The notes beneath the pieces are model-generated. The model was not told where the DNA came from. It worked only from the letters and a program-made list of their open reading frames with translations, and ran no database searches. Positions 41,671 to 51,039 of a stretch of 64,000 bases of DNA are shown piece by piece; position 1 is the first letter of the stretch; each line of letters begins with the position of its first letter. The stretch comes from SCQP01 sp050747745. Lineage in GTDB: Bacteria; Acidobacteriota; Terriglobia; Terriglobales; SCQP01. Location: contig JBOGKM010000109.1 of NCBI GenBank assembly GCA_050747745.1, positions 1 through 64,000 on the forward strand, given 5' to 3'. The translations under genes and the position numbers were made by a program.

Positions 41671-42186
41671 ATGCCGCTGCGCAGCAAACCCTATGGACTC
41701 AGCGTGCCGGTGGCGTTACCCGCCCGCGGCAGCGCCTGGGAGCGGGCGCAGCACTGGCTGGCCATCGGCGGTCCCATTGGGCTGATTCCCTGGGTGCCCG
41801 CCACCATCGCTTCCGCCATCGTGGCCGCGCTCTGCTGGTGGCGCCCGCCGGACTGGATCTTCGTGGTCTCGGGCTGCGTGGTGCTGCTGGTGCTGGGCGG
41901 TTTCGCCGCCTCTACCTCGGAGAAACTCCTCGCGACCCAGGACCCGCGCAACGTGGTGCTGGACGAAATCGCCGGTCAACTGCTGACCTTCGTGTTCCTC
42001 GCGCCCTTCAGCGCCGCCGCCGCCGTGGCCGGCTTTCTGTTGTTCCGCCTCTTCGATGTCACCAAGCCTCCGCCCGCCCGTCAGGCCGAGCGTCTGCCCG
42101 GCGGCTGGGGCATCATGGCCGACGACCTCATTGCCGGCCTCTACGCCGCCGCCGTCCTCTGGCTGCTGGCCCGTGTCCTGCGCTAG
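41671..42186 (+). CDS. pgpA: Phosphatidylglycerophosphatase A
   Basis: 171 residues, membrane enzyme that dephosphorylates phosphatidylglycerol phosphate. The catalytic DEIAGQ (in VVLDEIAGQLLTF), the FRLFDVTKPPPA segment and GGWGIMADDLIAGLYAA are family signatures. Four hydrophobic segments. It follows hspR by 17 nt, so may be co-transcribed. A TTG two codons upstream (41665) is an alternative start. Confidence 0.93.
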   Translation: MPLRSKPYGLSVPVALPARGSAWERAQHWLAIGGPIGLIPWVPATIASAIVAALCWWRPPDWIFVVSGCVVLLVLGGFAASTSEKLLATQDPRNVVLDEIAGQLLTFVFLAPFSAAAAVAGFLLFRLFDVTKPPPARQAERLPGGWGIMADDLIAGLYAAAVLWLLARVLR

Positions 42187-42348
42187 CCGGAACGAAGCGA
42201 CCCAGCAGGTCCAGTGGCTTCGTGGGATCGAACGCGGTTCCGACGGCGCGGATCACGCTGTGAACGTTCGAAGGACTCCAACACCGGGCGCGCGCGCCCG
42301 CTCCTGAGTCAAGGGCCGAACCACCCGCGCCCCGCTACGAACAGGGCA

Positions 42349-42774
42349 CTAACTGCTGGCACGCGTGACCACCGGCACCGGCTGCGCGCAATGCGCGCAG
42401 CGCCGCGCCTCCAGTGGAATGTCGCTCAGGCATTCCGGACATTTCTTGGTTGTGGGCGGGATCACCGCAGCCGGGCCATGCAGGCGCCGCAGCATCGCGT
42501 TCATTGGCGCTATAACAAAGAAATAAATGGCCACGGCAATCAGCAAGAATGCGATCAGCGCATTGATGAACAGCCCATATTGGACGTTGCTGCGGTGTAC
42601 CACGAAGTGAAAGCGGGAAAAATCCGGTTTGCCCACGATCGCGGCAATGAAGGGCGTCAGGATGTCCGTGGTGAGCGAGGTCACTACGGCCCCGAAAGCG
42701 GCGCCGATCACCACCGCCACGGCCAAGTCCACCACGTTGCCTTTAAAAATAAAAGCGCGGAACTCTTTCCACAT
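42349..42774 (-). CDS. mscL: Large-conductance mechanosensitive channel with zinc ribbon
   Basis: 141 residues. MWKEFRAFIFKGNVVDLAVA and IGAAFGAVVTSLTTDILTP are the MscL TM1 region; the second helix is ALIAFLLIAVAIYFFVIAP. The channel opens under membrane tension to release solutes. The C-terminus, beyond the usual helical bundle, carries a zinc ribbon (CPECLSDIPLEARRCAHC). The start at 42774 gives the canonical N-terminus; one at 42786 is possible. It ends the minus-strand miaA-acnA-ctaA-mscL run. Confidence 0.93.
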   Translation of the reverse strand: MWKEFRAFIFKGNVVDLAVAVVIGAAFGAVVTSLTTDILTPFIAAIVGKPDFSRFHFVVHRSNVQYGLFINALIAFLLIAVAIYFFVIAPMNAMLRRLHGPAAVIPPTTKKCPECLSDIPLEARRCAHCAQPVPVVTRASS

Positions 42775-42782
42775 ACCCCATA

Positions 42783-43817
42783 TCATGCCCCCGTTGGCGC
42801 GGTGGACGGCGGCCTCGCCCACCAGGCGAGCACGTACAGCACTAGCGTCAACCAGAGCAGATCCGCGGTGAACAGGTGCAGAAGCTGCATGGCCACCGGG
42901 GTCAGCATCAGCAGATCCACACCGCCGCAGGCCCACTGCACCAACACCGCCCCCACGACGCCATAGCCCAGCCGCCGGGCGGCCGTACTGGGCGGCTGCG
43001 GCAAGCCGTCAAACACCAGCCAGAGCAGATACAGCCCCGACAGGATGGCGACCGCCGGATGAATCACGCGCAGCCGTTCCAGCAGCGCGGTGGAAGAGGA
43101 AAAATCCCGCTGCAGCCCGGCCGCCAGCGACGCCGAGGGAAAAAGCGTATCCGCCAGCGCCGCCATGGCGCCGCAAATGGCGGTGATGAAAATTGCCCCC
43201 AGCCCCGCGCCCAGGCGCCAGCCCGCGCGCCGCATGCGGCCGCCCGGCGCTGCCATTCCCGCCGCCCACGCCGCCGTCATGGCCACACAGGCAATCAGGC
43301 ACAGGGTATTGCCCAGGTGCGTGGCATCGGCCGCCACGCGCGCCGGCGAGGTGTTACGCCCCACCCAGCCGAACAGCACCAGCGCCGCTCCCAGCAACGC
43401 CTCGGTAATGATGAAAAACACCGCTGCCGCCGCACCCCTCCGCACCGCGTGCCGGCGCGGAAACAGCCACAGCGCCCCGATCCACAGCCCCAAAACCAGC
43501 ACCGCGTCCACCCCGCTGGAGGCGCGGTGCGTGAACTCGATCAGCATCTTCACCTTGGGGTGCGCGGGCAGAAACTGACCGTCGCACAGCGGCCAGTTCG
43601 CTCCGCAGCCGTTGCCCGCCCCCGCCGCGCGCACATAGGTGCCCCACAGGATCACCAGCAGGTTGTAGCCGAGCACGATCCAGGCGTAGACGGCAAACCC
43701 GCGCCGATGGCGAACTGCGGAAACCGGAGCCGCCGCAGGCGGCGATGCTGCAACGAGCGACAACTCTCTATTATGCGTCTGCGAGCGCAGTAAGCTAGCA
43801 CTCCTCCATTGCCGCAC
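42783..43817 (-). CDS. ctaA: Heme A synthase (COX15/CtaA family)
   Basis: 344 residues from a GTG that overlaps the acnA 3' end by 23 nt; the first about 35 residues are poorly conserved and a later start is possible. It oxidises the heme O methyl group to form heme A for cytochrome oxidase. Eight transmembrane helices carry the heme-ligand histidines in IEFTHRASSG, DATHLGNTLC, RVIHPAVAIL and QLLHLFTADL, and the extracytoplasmic cysteine pair in GCGANWPLCDG. Confidence 0.9.
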   Translation of the reverse strand: MRQWRSASLLRSQTHNRELSLVAASPPAAAPVSAVRHRRGFAVYAWIVLGYNLLVILWGTYVRAAGAGNGCGANWPLCDGQFLPAHPKVKMLIEFTHRASSGVDAVLVLGLWIGALWLFPRRHAVRRGAAAAVFFIITEALLGAALVLFGWVGRNTSPARVAADATHLGNTLCLIACVAMTAAWAAGMAAPGGRMRRAGWRLGAGLGAIFITAICGAMAALADTLFPSASLAAGLQRDFSSSTALLERLRVIHPAVAILSGLYLLWLVFDGLPQPPSTAARRLGYGVVGAVLVQWACGGVDLLMLTPVAMQLLHLFTADLLWLTLVLYVLAWWARPPSTAPTGA

Positions 43818-46482
43818 TGGAGCTGGTGCTGCCGGTTTTGGCCAGCTGGTTGAGCACGTACGGCAGAATGCCGCCGTCGCGGTAGTAGGCCAGCTCCATG
43901 GGCGTGTCCAAGCGCACGGTCATGGGGAAGCGGCGCTGCAAACCATCCGCCGCGGTGGCCGTCACCTCGATCGTGCCGCCGGGCTCCAGCGCCTTGCACC
44001 CGGGAATGTCGTAACCTTCCTCGCCTGTAAGCCCGACCGCCTCGGCGCTTTGGCCCGGCGCGAACTGCAGCGGCAGGATGCCCATGCCGATCAGGTTGCT
44101 GCGGTGAATCCGCTCGAAGCTCACCGCCAGCACCGCTTGCACGCCCAGCAGCCGCGGTCCTTTCGCCGCCCAGTCGCGGCTGGAGCCGGAGCCGTACTCG
44201 GCGCCCGCCAGAATGATGCACGGCACGCCTTCTTTTTCATAGATCTGGCTGGCGGCAAAAATGCTCATCACGTTTTTTGCGCCGCCCGTTCCATCCGGCA
44301 AGTGGCGCGTCCAGCCTCCTTCGGTGCCCGGCGCCAGGCGGTTGCGCAAGCGCACGTTGGCAAACGTTCCCCGCACCATGACTTCGTGGTTGCCGCGGCG
44401 CGATCCGTAGGAGTTGAAATCCGCCGGCGGCACGCCGTGCGCGATCAGATACTCGCCCGCCGGGCTTTGAGCGGCGATGCTGCCCGCCGGGGAAATATGA
44501 TCGGTGGTTACGCTGTCGCCCAGATACGCCAGCACGCGCGCATTCTTGATCACCTCCGGCGCAGCCGGCACGCCCTCGAAGAACGGCGGTTTTTTGATGT
44601 AGGTGGACGCCTCGTCCCAGCGATACAGCTCCCCGCCGCTGACTTGCAGCTTTTTCCAGTTTTCGTCGCCTGCAAACACGTCGGCGTACTCGCGCGCGAA
44701 CATGTCCGGTGTAATGCAGCTTTCCACCGCCGCCGCCACTTCCTCGTTGCTCGGCCAGATGTCGCGCAGGTACACCGGCTTGCCGTCGCGTGCTTGGCCC
44801 AGCGCCTCCTGCGTCAGGTCCCGGTTCATATCTCCGGCCAATGCGTAAGCCACCACCAGCGGCGGCGAGGCCAGATAGTTGGCGCGCACCTGGGGATGAA
44901 TCCGGCCCTCGAAGTTGCGGTTGCCGCTCAGCACCGAAACCGCCACCAGGTTGCGCTCGCTCAGTTCCGCCGCCACCTCCTGCGGCAGCGGGCCGCTGTT
45001 GCCGATACAGGTGGTGCAGCCGTAGCCGACCAGATTGAACCCCAGTTTCTCCAGATATGGCGTCAGCCCGGCCCGGTTCAGGTAATCGGTGACCACCTTC
45101 GAACCCGGCGCCAGGCTGGTCTTCACCCAGGGCTGGCTTTTGAGTCCCCGCTCCACCGCTTTCTTCGCCAGCAGGCCCGCCGCCATGAGCACCGTCGGAT
45201 TGCTGGTATTGGTGCAACTGGTGATGGCGGCGATCACCACCGAACCGTGATGAAGCTGGTGGCCGTTTGTTTCCGCCTTGGCACCGTCGGGCAGCAGCTT
45301 GGGCAGAGCCTGCGCGAAGCTGGCCTTAGCGCGGCTCAGCGGCACCCGGTCCTGCGGGCGTTTGGGCCCGGCAAGCGATGGCTCGACCTGCGCCAGGTCA
45401 AAATCGAGCACGTCGGTGTAACTGTCCGCCGGCGTGCCCGCGCCGAACAAGCCCTGCTCCTTGGCGTAGCGCTCCACCAACTGCACCCGCTCTTCGTCGC
45501 GATGCGTAAAGCGCAAATAGTGCAGCGTCTCCTCGTCAATCGGCGAGATGGCGATGGTGGCGCCATACTCGGGCGACATGTTGCCCAGCGTGGCGCGATC
45601 GGCGACGGTCAGGTGCCGCACGCCTTCGCCAAAAAACTCGACGAACTTGCCCACCACGCCCTTTTTTCTCAACACTTCGGTTATGGTCAGCACCAGATCG
45701 GTTGCGGTGGTGCCCGGCCGCAGCTGGTGCATCAACCGCACGCCCAGCACGTCCGGCAGCAACATGGAAATCGGCTGGCCCAGCATGGCCGCTTCCGCCT
45801 CAATGCCGCCCACGCCCCAACCCATCACGCCCAGTCCGTTGACCATCGGCGTATGCGAATCGGTGCCCACCAACGTGTCGGGAAACGCCTGCACGCGCCC
45901 GTTCACCTTGCAGCGCACCACCACGCGTGCCAGATACTCCAGGTTCACTTGATGCACGATGCCAGTATCGGGCGGCACCACGCGGAAATTACTCAGCTCC
46001 TGCTGGCCCCAGCGCAGGAACAGATAGCGCTCGCGGTTGCGCTCCAACTCGCGCTGCGCGTTGTAGGCAAACGCGTTCGGCGTGGCGAAACGGTCCACCT
46101 GCACCGAATGATCAATCACCAGTTCGACCGGCTGCAGCGGGCTAATGGAGTTGGGATCGCCGCCGCGCGCACGCACCGCATCCCGCATCGCAGCCAAATC
46201 TGCGATCGCGGGCACGCCGGTGAAATCCTGCAGCAGCACTCTCGCCGGGGTGAACGAAATCTCGCGCTGGCCGTTGTGCTTCGGGTTCCAATTCGCCAAT
46301 CGCGTGATGTCGTCGGCGGTCACAAAACGTCCGTCCTCCTGGCGCAGAAGATTTTCCAGCAGGATCTTCATCGCGTAAGGCAGTCGCGACACCGGACCCA
46401 CGCCGCTGGTTTCCAGTGTGCTCAACCGGTAAATGTCCGGACCTCCGGGCATAAGCGCCCGGCGCGCGCCAAAGCTGTTCAT
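43795..46482 (-). CDS. acnA: Aconitate hydratase A
   Basis: 895 residues. It isomerises citrate to isocitrate in the TCA cycle using a 4Fe-4S cluster held by cysteines in ITSCTNTSNP and GYGCTTCIGNSGP. TLVGTDSHTPMVNGLGV and, in the C-terminal swivel domain, SYGSRRGNHEVMVRGTFANV and GAEYGSGSSRDWAAKG are diagnostic for AcnA/IRP1-type. It is full length. It begins 15 nt after the miaA stop, so the two are likely co-transcribed. Confidence 0.97.
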   Translation of the reverse strand: MNSFGARRALMPGGPDIYRLSTLETSGVGPVSRLPYAMKILLENLLRQEDGRFVTADDITRLANWNPKHNGQREISFTPARVLLQDFTGVPAIADLAAMRDAVRARGGDPNSISPLQPVELVIDHSVQVDRFATPNAFAYNAQRELERNRERYLFLRWGQQELSNFRVVPPDTGIVHQVNLEYLARVVVRCKVNGRVQAFPDTLVGTDSHTPMVNGLGVMGWGVGGIEAEAAMLGQPISMLLPDVLGVRLMHQLRPGTTATDLVLTITEVLRKKGVVGKFVEFFGEGVRHLTVADRATLGNMSPEYGATIAISPIDEETLHYLRFTHRDEERVQLVERYAKEQGLFGAGTPADSYTDVLDFDLAQVEPSLAGPKRPQDRVPLSRAKASFAQALPKLLPDGAKAETNGHQLHHGSVVIAAITSCTNTSNPTVLMAAGLLAKKAVERGLKSQPWVKTSLAPGSKVVTDYLNRAGLTPYLEKLGFNLVGYGCTTCIGNSGPLPQEVAAELSERNLVAVSVLSGNRNFEGRIHPQVRANYLASPPLVVAYALAGDMNRDLTQEALGQARDGKPVYLRDIWPSNEEVAAAVESCITPDMFAREYADVFAGDENWKKLQVSGGELYRWDEASTYIKKPPFFEGVPAAPEVIKNARVLAYLGDSVTTDHISPAGSIAAQSPAGEYLIAHGVPPADFNSYGSRRGNHEVMVRGTFANVRLRNRLAPGTEGGWTRHLPDGTGGAKNVMSIFAASQIYEKEGVPCIILAGAEYGSGSSRDWAAKGPRLLGVQAVLAVSFERIHRSNLIGMGILPLQFAPGQSAEAVGLTGEEGYDIPGCKALEPGGTIEVTATAADGLQRRFPMTVRLDTPMELAYYRDGGILPYVLNQLAKTGSTSSSAAMEEC

Positions 46483-46497
46483 AGGTGCCTCCGTTCC

Positions 46498-47457
46498 TTA
46501 TTTTATCGTGGTGGACGCGGCCGTCAGAAATTCGCGCGCAAGGGCGGCCGCCTCTTCCTGCACCGCCGTTTCCTCGCCAAATCCCGCCAGCCAATGCATC
46601 CCCCCGTCGGCGCGAAACCACGTCCACTGGCGCTTGGCGTAATGCCGTTGCTCCTGCTGCGCTTCTGCCAGCGCAGCCGCCGGGTCGGCTCCATGCAGCA
46701 GGATATCGCACGCCTGCTTATAGCCGTGTGAACTCCAGATGCGCAACCCGGCCGGATATGCGGCCAGCAACCGCCGCGTCTCCTCCTGAATCGGCCCGGC
46801 GAACATTGCCACCGCGCGCCCATTGATGCGGGCATACAGCGCCGCGCGCGCTGGCACCAGCCCCAGCCGCAGCGTCCGAAGAGTGCTCCAGGGCTGAGCC
46901 GGCGCCGCCTGCCAAATCTCACCCCGCGCATGCCCGGTCAGCAGCCGTAGCTCCAGCGCCCGGATCGCTTTGGACGCATCCCGCGGCGCAATGCACGCCG
47001 CCGCCGCCGGATCCAGGCGTTGCAACAACCGGTGCAGCTGCATGGGACTGCGTCGCCGCAGGCGCTCGCGCAGTTTCGCGTCCGCCGCCGGCGCCGGCGA
47101 CAGCCCGCTCAACAACGCCCGCAGATAGAACCCCGTGCCGCCTGCCAGGATCGGCACACAGCCCCGGCTCGCGATCTCCTTCACCACGGGCCGAGCTCGG
47201 CGTGCATACTCGCCTGCCGTCCAGGGCGCGCGAGCATCGACGCTGCCGATCAAATGGTGCTTGGCGCGCAACAGTTCCTCGCGCGCTGGTTTGGCGGTGC
47301 CCACGTCGAAATCCCGATACAGTTGCACCGAATCGTAGTTGACGATCTCGCATTCCGCCTCACCCCGCAGCCGCTCCGCCAGCGCCAGCGCCAGCGCGGT
47401 TTTCCCGCTGGCGGTAGGGCCCGCCACTACAATGGCGTTGGTAACGGATCCGGGCAT
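46498..47457 (-). CDS. miaA: tRNA dimethylallyltransferase
   Basis: 319 residues from MPGSVTNAIVVAGPT. It adds an isopentenyl group to A37 of tRNAs reading UNN codons. The P-loop GPTASGKTALAL, NYDSVQLYRDFDVGTAKP and LAGGTGFYLRALL are conserved. The last third is slightly divergent but complete. It is divergent from the sensor kinase gene. An upstream ATG adding ten residues exists (47487). Confidence 0.94.
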   Translation of the reverse strand: MPGSVTNAIVVAGPTASGKTALALALAERLRGEAECEIVNYDSVQLYRDFDVGTAKPAREELLRAKHHLIGSVDARAPWTAGEYARRARPVVKEIASRGCVPILAGGTGFYLRALLSGLSPAPAADAKLRERLRRRSPMQLHRLLQRLDPAAAACIAPRDASKAIRALELRLLTGHARGEIWQAAPAQPWSTLRTLRLGLVPARAALYARINGRAVAMFAGPIQEETRRLLAAYPAGLRIWSSHGYKQACDILLHGADPAAALAEAQQEQRHYAKRQWTWFRADGGMHWLAGFGEETAVQEEAAALAREFLTAASTTIK

Positions 47458-47506
47458 CGCCCCAGCACTACCGGGAAGAATAAGCATGTACCGTGCGGGT
47501 AGCTGA

Positions 47507-47512
47507 TATACT
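47507..47512 (+). promoter_or_regulatory. -10-like TATACT before the sensor kinase gene
   Basis: TATACT lies in the miaA-kinase intergenic region, 43 nt before the preferred kinase start. It supports the later GTG start, because the earlier GTG at 47493 would precede it. Confidence 0.4.
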
Positions 47513-47555
47513 GCTCACAAGTTTCCATTCTCTCCCTGGGTCCTTTCGTGCGGTT

Positions 47556-49181
47556 GTGAGTTCTGCGGTACACCCATCTTCGCATCTTCCTGCTCCGGCA
47601 ACTTCTGGGTTGGCGCTGGCGCACGCCCATTTGCTCGCATCCGCCGACGATCTGCTGGCTCGCTGGCGTCGCCGCTTCCGGCCCGCGCATCCGCTGCCGG
47701 AACGGGCGCTGGCGGCCATGGAACAGCTCTTGCTGCCGCGACCGGAAATGGGCAATGGGCGGTCGCTGTCCGGCTGGCGCGAGCAGGTACACTACACCGC
47801 TGCCCGCTTGGCCAAGCTCGGCGTACCGCTGGCGCAGATGCATCAGGCCTTCGCCGCCTTCCGCCCGCTGGCGGTGGCGCGGCTGCGCGCCACCCTGGGC
47901 GAGAGCGAGGCCGTGGCCGCACTCGAGTGGTTTCAGCAGCAGACCCAATCGGCCATCGCGGAGGCTTATGTCGCCGAACAAAGCTCAGCGGTGGCCGCGC
48001 TGCTGGCGGTGTTGGATGCCGAGCTCAGTTCGGCCAGCATTCGCGAGCTGCTGGAGCGCCTGCTGCAGCAAGCGGCCCGGCTGTTTCCGGTGCGCTGCGG
48101 AGAAATCCTCCTGCTGGAACCGGCGTCGCCGCCGCTGCGCCTGCGCCACGCCGCCGCATACGGCCTGCCCCCCGGCCTGATCATGGAGCAGGCGGGCGCG
48201 GGGCCGTTTTTTTTGGAACTGCTGCGCACTGGCCAGCCCGGCTTTCTCCTCGATGCCGCCAATGATCCCAGCGTGGCACAGCCCTACTACCGCGAGCTGG
48301 AAATCAAATCCGTCTGGGCGGTGCCGCTGCGCGGCGGCTCCGAAACCCTGGGCATCATGACAGTGGCTTTTGACCGCGTCTATGAATGCCTGCCCAAGGA
48401 AGAGGACTTGCTGCGGGCGCTGGCGGAACGTTCCGCCTTGGCCATCGAGCGCACCCGCATGCACGAGAGCCTGCAGCGCGAACAGGTGCACGTGCGCGAT
48501 CTCTCCCGCCGCCTGCTGGACGCCCACGATGAAGAGCGGCGACGCATCAGCCGCGATCTGCACGATGAAACCGGACAGGCGCTGCTCGCCCTGCGCCTCT
48601 ATCTGGAAATGGCCTCCCGCCCCGGCGCCGGCGATGTTCGGCAGTGGCTGCGCAAGGGCCTGGCGCTGGTGGATTCCAGTGTCGCCGAGCTGCGCCGTAT
48701 TCTGGCCGAACTGTCGCCGCTCACGCTGGACGAACTTGGCCTGGAAGCCGCCCTGCGCCAGCAGTTGCGCCCGTTACGTCTGCAGCAGGGCTGGCGCACC
48801 CGCGTACACTTCGCCCTCCACGATGCCCGGCTCCCCCGCACGCTGGAAACCCTCCTGTACCGCGTGGTCCTGGAAGGGCTGCGCAACATCGCCCGCCACG
48901 CCCACGCCCGCCAGGTGCATTTGCGCGTCACTGCCGCCGGCGGCTGCGTCCGCGTCCACCTCGCCGATGATGGCGTCGGACTGCCTGCGCCCGCCCCGCC
49001 GGCGGCCGGCTTTGGCCTCGCCGGCATCCGCGAGCGCGTCCGCCTCGCCGGCGGACAATTTGCGCTCCACTCCCAGCCCGGCCGCGGCGTGCATCTGCGT
49101 CTGCAAATCCCCCTGCCGTGCGCCCGCACGGCGCCCGAGTCAACCTCTCATGATGAAAATGCGATTGCTCCTCACCGATGA
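47556..49181 (+). CDS. GAF-domain sensor histidine kinase, NarL-partner type
   Basis: About 541 residues. An alpha-helical N-terminal domain (to about 150) of unknown signal is followed by a GAF domain (about 150-300). The HisKA_3 phosphoacceptor is RRRISRDLHDETGQALLALR. The ATPase domain has VVLEGLRNIARHAHA (N box), HLADDGVGL and FGLAGIRERV. No transmembrane segments are seen, so it should sense an intracellular cue. It overlaps the response regulator gene by 32 nt. GTG 47493 is an alternative start adding 21 residues. Confidence 0.9.
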   Translation: MSSAVHPSSHLPAPATSGLALAHAHLLASADDLLARWRRRFRPAHPLPERALAAMEQLLLPRPEMGNGRSLSGWREQVHYTAARLAKLGVPLAQMHQAFAAFRPLAVARLRATLGESEAVAALEWFQQQTQSAIAEAYVAEQSSAVAALLAVLDAELSSASIRELLERLLQQAARLFPVRCGEILLLEPASPPLRLRHAAAYGLPPGLIMEQAGAGPFFLELLRTGQPGFLLDAANDPSVAQPYYRELEIKSVWAVPLRGGSETLGIMTVAFDRVYECLPKEEDLLRALAERSALAIERTRMHESLQREQVHVRDLSRRLLDAHDEERRRISRDLHDETGQALLALRLYLEMASRPGAGDVRQWLRKGLALVDSSVAELRRILAELSPLTLDELGLEAALRQQLRPLRLQQGWRTRVHFALHDARLPRTLETLLYRVVLEGLRNIARHAHARQVHLRVTAAGGCVRVHLADDGVGLPAPAPPAAGFGLAGIRERVRLAGGQFALHSQPGRGVHLRLQIPLPCARTAPESTSHDENAIAPHR

Positions 49182-49806
49182 TCACACCTTGTTCCGCCAG
49201 GGCTTGAAAACCCTGCTCGACGCTCAGTACGACATGCAAGTTGTCGGTGAGGCCCAGGACGCCCGCGACGCAGTCACCAAGACCGCCGAGCTGCTGCCCG
49301 ACCTGGTGCTCATGGACATTGGCATGCCCGGACTGCCCAGCTTCGAGGCGGTGCGCCAGATCCGCAAACAGCGGCCCGAAACCCGCGTCGTCTTCCTCAG
49401 CATGTACGATGACGAGGATTACCTGCAGCAGAGCCTGGAAGCCGGTGCTTCCGGCTATCTGCTCAAGGACAGTCCCGCGGAGCAGTTGATCGCGGCCTTG
49501 CGCGAGGTCCGCCGTGGCGGCAAGTACCTCAGTCCCCGCATCCTGTCCCGCCTGGTCCAGGATCTCAACGGGCGCAATCCCGCCGAGCGCTTCAAACCGC
49601 GCCTGGCCACCCTCACCCCGCGCGAGCGCGAAACCGTCAAGCTGCTGGCCGAAGGTTTATCGGTGAAGGAAATTGCCGTGCGCCTCAGTCTCAGCACCAA
49701 AACCGTGGAAGCGCACAAGTTCAATCTCATGCGCAAGCTGGACATTCATAACAAGGCCCAACTGGTGCGCTGGGCCATCCAGAACAAGGTCATCCACATC
49801 GCCTGA
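49150..49806 (+). CDS. NarL/FixJ-family response regulator
   Basis: 218 residues. The receiver domain has the acidic pair in LLLTDDHTLFRQGL, the phosphoaspartate in LVLMDIGMPG and the lysine in GYLLKDSPAE. A LuxR helix-turn-helix lies in TPRERETVKLLAEGLSVKEI through LSTKTVEAHKFNL. It is the evident partner of the overlapping kinase. Tandem ATG codons (49150, 49153) make the start uncertain by one residue. Confidence 0.94.
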   Translation: MMKMRLLLTDDHTLFRQGLKTLLDAQYDMQVVGEAQDARDAVTKTAELLPDLVLMDIGMPGLPSFEAVRQIRKQRPETRVVFLSMYDDEDYLQQSLEAGASGYLLKDSPAEQLIAALREVRRGGKYLSPRILSRLVQDLNGRNPAERFKPRLATLTPRERETVKLLAEGLSVKEIAVRLSLSTKTVEAHKFNLMRKLDIHNKAQLVRWAIQNKVIHIA

Positions 49807-49818
49807 AATGGCCCGCCG

Positions 49819-49824
49819 TACAAT
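49819..49824 (+). promoter_or_regulatory. -10-like TACAAT immediately before dusB
   Basis: TACAAT ends 5 nt before the GTG at 49830, implying a leaderless mRNA. Confidence 0.5.
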
Positions 49825-49829
49825 AAGGC

Positions 49830-50894
49830 GTGCAGAAGTTTTGGGATAGCCCCGCGCCCCGGCCGCACGTCGCCGGTGCGCCCGCCGTGCTCCCTGCCGC
49901 TTATGAGGTGGCGCACGGCGCGCGCCGCCTGCACATCGCCCCGGCCAACGCGCTGGCGCCCATGTCGGGCATCACCGACACCGTGTTCCGCAGCTTCATC
50001 CGCGACCTGGGCGGCTGCGGCCTTATCATGACCGAATTCACCTCCGGCGACGGACTCATCCGTTCGGAAAAAGTCGCCCGCCGCTATCTCAGCTTTGGCG
50101 AGAACGAGCGTCCGATCGCCGCCCAGCTTTTCGGCTCCGATCCGGCGGTGATGGCCGAAGCCGCGCGCGTTGTCGAGGCCATGGGCTTCGATGGCATTGA
50201 TCTCAACCTGGGCTGCCCGGCAAAAAAGGTGGTGAAGTGCAATGGCGGCAGCGGTCTTCTCCGCGATTTGCCTCTGCTGGCCCGCCTGTTCGCCTCCATC
50301 CGCTCCGCCGTATCGCTTCCCTTGACGGTCAAATTCCGTGCCGGCTGGGACACGGGCCATCTCGTCCACGTCGAGCTGGCTCGCCTGGCCGAGGCCAGCG
50401 GCGTCAATGGCCTCGCCCTGCACGCCCGGACCCGCGAACAGGGCTACTCCGGACAGGCGCAGTGGCAATGGATCGCCGAGGTGAAGCAGGCGGTTTCCAT
50501 CCCGGTGCTGGGCAACGGCGACATCCGCACCCCCGAAGATGCCGCCGCCATGGTCGCCTTTACCGCCTGCGATGGCGTGATGATCGGCCGCACCGCCGCC
50601 TCCAATCCCTGGATTTTCCGCCAGATGGAATCTTACCGCCGCACCGGCGCCTACTCCCACCCCAGCGAGGCCGATCGCGCCGCCCTCATTACCGATTACT
50701 TTCGGCGCCTCATCCGCGAGCCCATGCCCGGCGCCGCCGGTAAAATGAAACAGTTTGCCGCCTGGTTTACCCACGGCGTCGACGACGGCGCCCGCCTGCG
50801 CAGTGCGATCTACCAGGCTCGCTCCGAGCTCCAAATCATGGAACAGGTCGAGGCTTTCTTCGCGGCAACTCTACTCCCGGTTGCCGCCATCTAA
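49830..50894 (+). CDS. dusB: tRNA-dihydrouridine synthase, DusB-like
   Basis: 354 residues. A flavin TIM barrel reduces uridines in tRNA D loops. APMSGITDTVFRSF is the FMN-binding start; the catalytic cysteine is in NLGCPAKKVVKCNGGSGLLR; HARTREQGYSG and PVLGNGDIRTPEDA are family motifs, followed by the C-terminal helical RNA-binding domain. The first about 30 residues are weakly conserved, so translation may start later. Confidence 0.94.
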   Translation: MQKFWDSPAPRPHVAGAPAVLPAAYEVAHGARRLHIAPANALAPMSGITDTVFRSFIRDLGGCGLIMTEFTSGDGLIRSEKVARRYLSFGENERPIAAQLFGSDPAVMAEAARVVEAMGFDGIDLNLGCPAKKVVKCNGGSGLLRDLPLLARLFASIRSAVSLPLTVKFRAGWDTGHLVHVELARLAEASGVNGLALHARTREQGYSGQAQWQWIAEVKQAVSIPVLGNGDIRTPEDAAAMVAFTACDGVMIGRTAASNPWIFRQMESYRRTGAYSHPSEADRAALITDYFRRLIREPMPGAAGKMKQFAAWFTHGVDDGARLRSAIYQARSELQIMEQVEAFFAATLLPVAAI

Positions 50895-51039
50895 GTTGGC
50901 GCGGTGACCGTGCCACCCTCGCTCGCCTGGGCGCGGCTGGCGTCCTCAGCGGTCTCACCGCCGCCCCGCCTCCATCTTCTGGAATCAATGACTTGCGGTG
51001 AGGCAGTGAGACATTTTGCCGCCCTTTTTTGCCGCTGCC

